A stretch of 64,000 nucleotides of DNA from JBHJHP01 sp042219825 (lineage in GTDB: Bacteria > Bacteroidota > Bacteroidia > Bacteroidales > UBA5342): the NCBI RefSeq assembly GCF_042219825.1, contig NZ_JBHJHQ010000008.1:186001-250000 (forward strand), read 5' to 3'. Shown here one piece after another: positions 57,784 to 64,000 of this stretch. Under the pieces are notes generated by a model that did not search any database, was not told the origin of the DNA, and worked only from the letters and a program-made list of their open reading frames with translations. The translations under genes were made by a program, and so were the position numbers. The stretch's first letter is position 1; each line of letters starts with the position of its first letter.

Positions 57784-57814
57784 AGTTTGGAGTGACGAAA
57801 AGTCACTCCAAACT
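57784..57814 (+). terminator. 13-bp perfect hairpin between susD and the third gene (attenuator)
   Basis: AGTTTGGAGTGAC (57784-57796), loop GAAAA, GTCACTCCAAACT (57802-57814), then CTTTTCATTTTC. It looks like a weak intrinsic terminator or 3'-end stabiliser that would lower expression of the downstream genes relative to susC and susD. An in-frame GTG at 57792 lies inside this stem and cannot be the start of the next gene. Confidence 0.75.
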
Positions 57815-57848
57815 CTTTTCATTTTCAATACTTATAATGTATAATGCT

Positions 57849-59357
57849 ATGAAACCATTTCTGACATTTGTTCTTTTTGCATTAATTGCTCTTACTAATA
57901 ATTGTGACCTTAAAGAAGATGATGACAGGAGCATTGATGATATTCATTTTTGTCTTTCCGAGGGAATTTTAGATGCCCCATATGAATTACTTCTGATCAA
58001 TGGAAAATATCATCTTTACTACGCATCTGCTGATAACTCCAGTGATTTTAAAGTTGGATATGCCGTGACAAATGATCTGGTGCATTGGAATCAAAACACG
58101 AATGTAATTATTGATTCTACAGTCAGGATCAATAACCTTAGTTTAGTGGTTGACTGGAATAACATGTCAGGCTTCGGGAATGATGACCAACCTGTTCTTG
58201 CATTTTATACAAATCATTTAGATTCAAAATCCAGAAAAATACAGACTAACCAGAATATTTATATATCATACAGTAATGATAATGGAATGACATGGCAGAA
58301 AGAATTGAATAACTCAATTGTTTTAAATGATTTATCCGAAGATATAGAAGACATAAAAGTTATTTGGCATGAAGAAATGCAACAATGGGTGATGCTTGTA
58401 TTATCGGGATACCATATCCGGTTTTATAACTCAGCGAATCTGATAAACTGGGAATATGTTAGTTCGTTTGGAGATGCAGTGGAAGATAAATCAGGAGACT
58501 GGACCACTCTGGATTTTTCACAGGTTGGAACTGATGCGCTCAATAACAAAAAATGGGTTCTTTTTGTAAGTACGACTGCTGGTTCACCAAATAATGGTAG
58601 CGGCACACAATATTTTGTAGGTGACTTTAACGGGTTTGAATTTTCCCCGTTAACGCATAAGCCAAAGTGGGTAGATAACGGTACGGATAACTTTGCCGGT
58701 GTTGCCTTTACCAACTATTTTGAGACTGAGGAACCCAGCTACTATCTGGGATCCATCTTTAATAGCAAATATGAGGATTTTAATACAAATGAAGGAATAC
58801 TGGAATCATATACTATTACACGAAAACTGAGCTTAATAAACAAATTCAACGATTATTATCTTCGTTCAGAACCGGCTAAAGCACTTGACATACCGGATAA
58901 TGGAAAAATATTAATAAAAGAGCAGGACTATTCCGGAGAACTGACTTTAAATGAAAAACCGGAACTCCCGATAAAACTTAATCTGACATTTGATGTCAAC
59001 AATCGAATATATTTAGACTTTGCAGAAATTTATGGGATTGAGATCACAAATAATGAAGGAACAAAAATCATAATTGGATATCACAGCTTGAGGCGGTATT
59101 TTTATATAACCTGCATTAGCCCAAAAGATGATAAACCTGAAGAAAATACAATAATTGATTATGCTTATTACGCTATCGATCAGCCTGTAATGGATATGAC
59201 ATTGTTTATTGATCAAAATTCAGTGGAGTTGTATGCCATTGATGGATTTATTTCAATGACTAAAAAATGTGAGGCTCTAAATAAAATTAAGCAGATAAAA
59301 CTTTTCGCAACAGATGGAAAGGTAAAATTGCTAAATGGTTATCAGGTCGAACTATAA
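57849..59357 (+). CDS. GH32-fold lipoprotein without catalytic residues (putative SGBP pseudoenzyme)
   Basis: 502 residues, N-terminus MKPFLTFVLFALIALTNNC with a probable, atypical lipobox Cys19. It aligns along its length with the active GH32 encoded at 61782-63338 (YHLYY/YHLFY, TNDLVHW/STDLVHW, DWNNMSGFGND/DWNNTTGLGND, NGSGTQYFVGDFNG/GGSGTQYFVGEFDG), including the C-terminal beta-sandwich. At the nucleophile site NDPNG reads DAPYE (Ala43). At RDP it reads EDI (Asp168 kept, Arg and Pro lost). At the acid/base site WEC reads WTT (Thr219). Hydrolysis is therefore very unlikely. It is placed right after susD, where SusE-type glycan-binding proteins stand, so I infer a fructoside-binding surface protein. 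It lies behind a hairpin and 30 bp before GH36. Confidence 0.85.
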   Translation: MKPFLTFVLFALIALTNNCDLKEDDDRSIDDIHFCLSEGILDAPYELLLINGKYHLYYASADNSSDFKVGYAVTNDLVHWNQNTNVIIDSTVRINNLSLVVDWNNMSGFGNDDQPVLAFYTNHLDSKSRKIQTNQNIYISYSNDNGMTWQKELNNSIVLNDLSEDIEDIKVIWHEEMQQWVMLVLSGYHIRFYNSANLINWEYVSSFGDAVEDKSGDWTTLDFSQVGTDALNNKKWVLFVSTTAGSPNNGSGTQYFVGDFNGFEFSPLTHKPKWVDNGTDNFAGVAFTNYFETEEPSYYLGSIFNSKYEDFNTNEGILESYTITRKLSLINKFNDYYLRSEPAKALDIPDNGKILIKEQDYSGELTLNEKPELPIKLNLTFDVNNRIYLDFAEIYGIEITNNEGTKIIIGYHSLRRYFYITCISPKDDKPEENTIIDYAYYAIDQPVMDMTLFIDQNSVELYAIDGFISMTKKCEALNKIKQIKLFATDGKVKLLNGYQVEL

Positions 59358-59387
59358 GAGAGTAAAATTTCAGACTTAAAAACAGTT

Positions 59388-61622
59388 ATGGAAACAATAA
59401 AAAATACAAAAATAAAGAGATCATTTATTAGGATTGTAATATTGGTTTTGCTTGTATTCAGCACTTCAGTTTTTGGCCAGAATATGACTGTAATCCCTAT
59501 ACATACAAAAGGAACATCTTTGGTTTATTCTGTTGACAAAACCAATAGACTGGTGTTTCAGTATTACGGCTCAAGGATTGAGGATATAAAACCTTTCTAC
59601 AATCAACAATCCTATCGTAAACTCGACACAAACCGCGACTTAAGTTATGAGGCTTATCCTGCTTTTGGACTGGGAAACATTAACGAGCCTGCATTTGCTG
59701 CAATCCAGTCTGATGGAAGCCTGAATACAGAACTTGAATATATAGAACACCACACTGACACATCTGTAGCAGGCATTTCTCATTCAATTATCAAATTGAG
59801 AGATAAAGTTTATGCATTAGAGATTGAACTGAACACAAAAGCCTATTATTCTGAAGATGTTATTACTCAATGGGTGAAAATTATTAATCATCAATCTGAG
59901 GCAATTATGCTTAAGCGATTTTATTCTTCTTTTCTGAAAGTGAATTCAGGAAGCTATTATCTAACTCACTTTTATGGGCCGTGGGCTGGAGAAATGCAAA
60001 AAGTAGAAGAAAAAATTGAAAATGGAATTAAAATTATTGAATCAAAGAAAGGAGTACGTACAACACAGGGAGAAAATCCTTCATTTATATTGAGCTTAGA
60101 TCATCCTGCCCTTGAAAATGAGGGGATATGTTACGGTGGAGCCTTAGCCTGGTCGGGTAATTATCGTCTGTCTTTTCAAATTGATGAATGGAAAAATCTA
60201 AATGTGCTTTCAGGAATCAATCCCTTCCTTGCTGAATGGAACTTAAAACCTGGAGAAACCTTTATTACCCCGGAAATGATTTACACGTTTAGTAATAAAG
60301 GTCAGGGAAAAGTATCACGCAACTTTCACCGGTGGGGACGTAAATACGGAATGACTGGTGGATATGAACCTCACGATATTGTTCTGAACAGCTGGGAAGG
60401 AGCTTATTTTTCGTTTGATGAAAAAACACTAAACGGGATGATGGATGATGCAGCCAAAATTGGCATTGAGATGTTTGTTCTCGATGATGGCTGGTTTGGG
60501 AATAAATACCCCAGGAATAATGACAACGCAGGATTAGGCGATTGGCAAACCAATACAAAAAAGTTACCTCATGGACTCGATTATCTGATTGATCACGCGA
60601 ATTCTAACGGATTAAAATTTGGCATATGGATTGAACCGGAAATGGTGAACCCAGCCAGTGAACTTGCCGAGAGACATCCTGAATGGATTGTCCAAAGCCC
60701 GGGAAGAGAAAAGATTACCTGGAGACATCAACTGTTACTGGATTTATCGAACCCGCAAGTTCAGGATTTTATATACACTATAGTAGACAGTCTTTTAACT
60801 ACTCATCCTAAAATTGAATATATTAAATGGGATGCTAACCGACATGTTGAGCAGGTTGGTTCTACATATCTTCCGGATTCAAAGCAAACTCATTTTTGGG
60901 TTGCTTATACTAAGGGGCTGTATTCTGTATACGATCGAATACGAAAAAAATATCCGGATTTTGTAATTCAGGATTGTGCCTCCGGTGGTGGTCGTTTAGA
61001 TTATGGCGCACTTAAATTTCATAATGAATTCTGGACTTCGGATAATACTGATCCATTATCACGGATCTTTATACAATATGGAACAAATTTGATTTATCCA
61101 CCAGTAGCTACCGCGGCACATGTTTCAACCAGTCCAAATCATCAAACCGGAAGGGTTACTCCTCTCAAATTCAGGTTTGATGTGGCTATGACCGGTCGTT
61201 TGGGGATGGAACTTCAGCCCAAAGATATTAAAGGAGATGATCGTGTTTTCGCCATAGAAGCAATCAATAATTACAAAAAATACATTCGCCCACTGGTAAC
61301 CGCGGGAGATCTCTACAGGTTACTGTCGCCTTATGATGAAGGAGGCTGGGCATCACTACTATATGTTGACCCAAACAAAAAAACAGCAGCGTTATTTGCC
61401 TTTAGCATTGAACCTCATTCAAGAGGATTATATCCAACCGTTAAGCTTAACGGACTTGATCCTGTAAAAGACTATACTATTAAAGAGATTAATGAAAACG
61501 GTAAGAGCCGTTTTTGGGGGAACGGTAAAACTTTTAACGGAGAATATTTAATGAATGTCGGTATTGAATTGCAAATATCCGATCAGTTTGATAGTGCTGT
61601 TTTTTTACTTAATGAAGATTAG
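59388..61622 (+). CDS. GH36 alpha-galactosidase
   Basis: 744 residues, standard length for bacterial GH36. Signal peptide (IKRSFIRIVILVLLVFSTSVFGQ). N-terminal beta-sandwich, then a (beta/alpha)8 barrel with NSWEGAYFSFDE, FVLDDGWFGNKYPRNNDNAGLGDW, GIWIEPEMVNPASEL, the nucleophile Asp482 in YIKWDANRHVE, QDCASGGGRLDYG, and the acid/base Asp expected in WTSDNTD (about residue 552). It removes terminal alpha-1,6-galactose from raffinose, stachyose or melibiose, probably in the periplasm. Together with GH32 and fructokinase it points to raffinose-family sugars. Confidence 0.93.
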   Translation: METIKNTKIKRSFIRIVILVLLVFSTSVFGQNMTVIPIHTKGTSLVYSVDKTNRLVFQYYGSRIEDIKPFYNQQSYRKLDTNRDLSYEAYPAFGLGNINEPAFAAIQSDGSLNTELEYIEHHTDTSVAGISHSIIKLRDKVYALEIELNTKAYYSEDVITQWVKIINHQSEAIMLKRFYSSFLKVNSGSYYLTHFYGPWAGEMQKVEEKIENGIKIIESKKGVRTTQGENPSFILSLDHPALENEGICYGGALAWSGNYRLSFQIDEWKNLNVLSGINPFLAEWNLKPGETFITPEMIYTFSNKGQGKVSRNFHRWGRKYGMTGGYEPHDIVLNSWEGAYFSFDEKTLNGMMDDAAKIGIEMFVLDDGWFGNKYPRNNDNAGLGDWQTNTKKLPHGLDYLIDHANSNGLKFGIWIEPEMVNPASELAERHPEWIVQSPGREKITWRHQLLLDLSNPQVQDFIYTIVDSLLTTHPKIEYIKWDANRHVEQVGSTYLPDSKQTHFWVAYTKGLYSVYDRIRKKYPDFVIQDCASGGGRLDYGALKFHNEFWTSDNTDPLSRIFIQYGTNLIYPPVATAAHVSTSPNHQTGRVTPLKFRFDVAMTGRLGMELQPKDIKGDDRVFAIEAINNYKKYIRPLVTAGDLYRLLSPYDEGGWASLLYVDPNKKTAALFAFSIEPHSRGLYPTVKLNGLDPVKDYTIKEINENGKSRFWGNGKTFNGEYLMNVGIELQISDQFDSAVFLLNED

Positions 61623-61781
61623 TGGTTTTCATATTAAATAATAGTGTGCATTATAAGAAAGTCTAACAAACAAGGCTAATGACAACAAAAAAGTGCAACG
61701 GGAGAAAATAATTATCCATAGCAAGCTTACAAATAGGATATAAAATTTTTTATGTTGATATTTAAACTAAAATAGTATAAA

Positions 61782-63338
61782 ATGAAATTATCAATAATCA
61801 TATTTCTTACATTTCTTGCATTTGGCTGCAAAACGAAAACACATAAACAGGAATCAGCATACCAGGCAACTGTAACCTTCAATGAAGCTTACCGCCCACA
61901 GTTTCATTTCTCGCCCGATTCCATGTGGATGAACGATCCGAATGGCATGGTATATTACGAAGGAGAATACCATTTGTTTTACCAGTATTACCCCGACAGC
62001 ACCGTTTGGGGACCCATGCACTGGGGGCATGCCGTAAGCACCGATCTGGTTCACTGGCAACATTTACCCATTGCCCTCTATCCTGATAGCCTGGGATATA
62101 TCTTTTCAGGAAGTGCAGTCATCGACTGGAACAATACCACCGGTTTAGGCAATGATAATATTCCCCCCATGGTAGCTATTTATACGTATCACGATCCGGT
62201 TGGTGCTGAACAGGGCAGAATAGACTACCAGACGCAGGCCATTGCTTACAGCCTGGATAAAGGCAGAACGTGGACAAAATATGCACATAATCCGGTTTTA
62301 AAAAATCCCGGAATTATTGATTTTCGGGATCCAAAAGTGTTCTGGTATGAGCCGGATAAAAAATGGATCATGACCCTGGCGGTGAAAGACCACATCAGTT
62401 TTTATTCCTCAAAAGACATGAAATCATGGCAGCACGAAAGTGATTTCCGTTCCGATATCGCATCCTATGGCGGTGTCTGGGAATGTCCGGATTTGTTTTC
62501 ATTAAAGTCAGACAACAACGAGGAGAAATGGGTACTGATTGTCAACATCAATCCGGGGGCGCCCAACGGCGGTTCAGGCACGCAGTATTTTGTGGGTGAA
62601 TTTGATGGGCACACATTCACCAATGAGAACAAAGAGCTTTTCTGGATTGATTACGGAAAAGATGATTATGCCGGTGTGACCTGGTCGGATATTCCAAAGT
62701 CCGATGGCCGCAGAATATTTATGGGCTGGATGAGTAACTGGCAGTATAGTCAGATAGTCCCCACTGAAAAATGGCGCAGCGCCATGACCTTCCCCAGAAC
62801 AGTGACGCTGAAAAAGGAAAACGGAAATTACAGGATACTGTCCAATCCGGTCAGGGAAATAAAGAACATTCAGGAAAAGCTCGAAATTGTATCCGATCTG
62901 AAACCAAATAAAAAAGGAAATTATTCAGGGCATCTGCCTTTCCGTTCCAGTCCTCAGGAACTTAAATTTACTATTGAAAGTAAATCTGAGAAGCTTAGTG
63001 ATTTCGCATTGACCTTATCCAACGATTTTAAACAACAACTGATTTTGGGTTATAATGCAAAACAACAGCAGTTCTATATCAACCGGGACAAATCAGGCGA
63101 TGTATCATTTTCAAATGAATTTACGGGCAACCATATCGCACCATTCAGTATTAACAATTCAGAAATAAAACTGCAAATATTACTCGATGTCTCCAGTATC
63201 GAAGTATTCATCAACGAGGGAGAGCTTGTGATGACTGAAATAATGTTCCCTTCACAACCATACGATCTGTATAAAATCTCCGGTTCAGATATAAAAGTTA
63301 CGCAGTTTGAAGCCATCCGTCTGAAAAGTATCTGGTAA
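61782..63338 (+). CDS. GH32 fructosidase (invertase/levanase type), lipoprotein
   Basis: 518-residue lipoprotein (IIIFLTFLAFGC, Cys16). All three GH32 catalytic residues are present: nucleophile Asp52 in WMNDPNG, stabiliser Asp183 in FRDPK, acid/base Glu234 in WECPD. Five-bladed propeller to ~350, then a beta-sandwich. It should cleave terminal fructose from sucrose, raffinose or fructans; exo action is likely from the single-domain layout. The 159-bp gap before it has no clear promoter. By eye its codon use is more GC-rich than the preceding PUL genes, so it may have a separate history. Confidence 0.93.
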   Translation: MKLSIIIFLTFLAFGCKTKTHKQESAYQATVTFNEAYRPQFHFSPDSMWMNDPNGMVYYEGEYHLFYQYYPDSTVWGPMHWGHAVSTDLVHWQHLPIALYPDSLGYIFSGSAVIDWNNTTGLGNDNIPPMVAIYTYHDPVGAEQGRIDYQTQAIAYSLDKGRTWTKYAHNPVLKNPGIIDFRDPKVFWYEPDKKWIMTLAVKDHISFYSSKDMKSWQHESDFRSDIASYGGVWECPDLFSLKSDNNEEKWVLIVNINPGAPNGGSGTQYFVGEFDGHTFTNENKELFWIDYGKDDYAGVTWSDIPKSDGRRIFMGWMSNWQYSQIVPTEKWRSAMTFPRTVTLKKENGNYRILSNPVREIKNIQEKLEIVSDLKPNKKGNYSGHLPFRSSPQELKFTIESKSEKLSDFALTLSNDFKQQLILGYNAKQQQFYINRDKSGDVSFSNEFTGNHIAPFSINNSEIKLQILLDVSSIEVFINEGELVMTEIMFPSQPYDLYKISGSDIKVTQFEAIRLKSIW

Positions 63339-63479
63339 AGGCCTGAACCTGAATATTCATGAACCTGTTTTATTTTTCTTTCTGCAAACTTCACTGAAAG
63401 TGAACATTATAAGCACAGAGAGAAGAATAGACAGCTTGATTATAAATAATTGTAACAGGGATTTTTGGTTCGGGCAATC

Positions 63480-63495
63480 AAATTTACGTAAATTT
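63480..63495. promoter_or_regulatory. Perfect 16-bp palindrome upstream of the last gene
   Basis: AAATTTACGTAAATTT is its own reverse complement and ends 79 bp before the ATG at 63575. It could be an operator; it is AT-rich, so chance is possible. The rest of 63339-63574 shows nothing clear. Confidence 0.3.
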
Positions 63496-63574
63496 ATAAT
63501 GGATGTTCCTGACTAGCTGATAGTCCTCTCCCAATGCTTTTCAGTTCAAAGAAATAACCTCAAATTAACTCACC

Positions 63575-64000
63575 ATGTGCAGGTCTCTGCTTCGTTTTCC
63601 TTCCCTGGGAATTTTACTGTTCGGATTTGTTTTAAACATCAGTGGTCAGATCTGGAATACCCAGATTGCTGACAGTACCGGAATAGCAAAAGGATCGTAC
63701 ATATCCCTTGCGCTTGATAAAAATGATAACGCACATATTCTTTACCAGGATCTGGATCTACTGGACCTGAAATATGTCACCAATAAAAATGGCAGCTGGA
63801 ATATTACCAACCTTGATACGTTTGGCATCAGTGGAACGGAATCTTCAATGGCAATAGACCAGGATGACAGGCTTCATATTTGTTTCCACAGAGATCCCGG
63901 ATTATTAAATGTAAATAGCATTATATACGGACAGTATGCGGATAACCAATGGACCTTTGAAGAAGTAGACACTACACGCGACATCGCATTAATACAAACA
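63575..64000 (+). CDS. Secreted beta-propeller-like repeat protein, 5' part only
   Basis: 142 codons, open to the window end. Signal peptide in MCRSLLRFPSLGILLFGFVLNISG. The visible body has repeats of the form SLALDKNDNAHILYQD...LKYVTNKNGSWNITNLDT and SMAIDQDDRLHICFHRD...IYGQYADNQWTFEEVDTT, spaced about 50 residues apart. These blades are common in large T9SS-secreted proteins of Bacteroidota. I expect a propeller and perhaps a C-terminal sorting tail beyond the window. Relation to the PUL is unclear, since a 236-bp gap separates them. Confidence 0.7.
   Translation, partial: MCRSLLRFPSLGILLFGFVLNISGQIWNTQIADSTGIAKGSYISLALDKNDNAHILYQDLDLLDLKYVTNKNGSWNITNLDTFGISGTESSMAIDQDDRLHICFHRDPGLLNVNSIIYGQYADNQWTFEEVDTTRDIALIQT

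Noticed and set aside
57792..57848. GTG start extending the GH32-like lipoprotein by 19 codons
   Set aside because: The GTG lies inside the perfect hairpin 57784-57814, and the extension would place polar residues before the signal peptide. The ATG at 57849 gives a normal lipoprotein signal.

Overview
The window reads as a chromosomal segment of a saccharolytic member of the Bacteroidota, probably a Bacteroidales/Marinilabiliales-type organism. The evidence is two SusC/SusD pairs, a hybrid two-component system (HTCS) with a periplasmic sugar-binding sensor, a type IX secretion (T9SS) C-terminal tail, lipoproteins with short lipoboxes, DUF5063 and many TAnnTTTG promoter boxes (the Bacteroidota -7 element). 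No tRNA, rRNA or CRISPR array was recognised.

Layout. 0.2-8.5 kb: a T9SS cargo protein, an orphan REC-PAS-LuxR regulator, birA with an ECF sigma factor and small zinc-type anti-sigma, then a DUF134 regulator translationally coupled to a CBM9-like/SGNH-hydrolase lipoprotein, and a radical SAM gene behind an M3 peptidase (dcp). 10.8-20.8 kb: a small membrane protein, a UshA-type 5'-nucleotidase and a minus-strand group of three carbohydrate-active genes (GH65-like, DUF4450, GH43/117-like) whose intergenic gaps hold palindromic repeats. 20.9-23.1 kb: an IS200/REP-type Y1 transposase flanked by direct copies of a hairpin repeat; a solitary inverted copy lies at 35.1 kb. 23-35 kb: GH43, dagK-kdsB-nhaC, an MNT/HEPN toxin-antitoxin pair with a nonsense mutation in the toxin, lpdA, a DivIC/FtsB gene, and the set DUF5063-exonuclease-rlmI-DEAD helicase. 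35-42.5 kb: recG, a 100-bp direct repeat carrying the 3' end of a luxR gene, a RIC-like hemerythrin coupled to a degenerate-receiver LuxR protein, and a His-rich membrane peptide with a TonB receptor (likely metal uptake). 42.8-47.4 kb: an orphan SusC/SusD pair.

47.5-63.3 kb is the most coherent system: a polysaccharide utilisation locus (PUL) with a divergent HTCS, then MFS sugar porter - fructokinase - SusC - SusD - [13-bp perfect hairpin] - GH32-fold lipoprotein - GH36 alpha-galactosidase - GH32 fructosidase. The gene content fits raffinose-family oligosaccharides or other sucrose-derived galactosides and fructans: GH36 removes galactose, GH32 releases fructose, the porter imports it and fructokinase phosphorylates it. 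The HTCS presumably senses the released sugar. The gene directly after SusD, where a surface glycan-binding protein (SGBP) is expected, encodes a GH32 homologue that has lost its nucleophile and acid/base residues. I infer a pseudoenzyme recruited as a glycan-binding protein. The window ends inside a secreted beta-propeller-like repeat protein.
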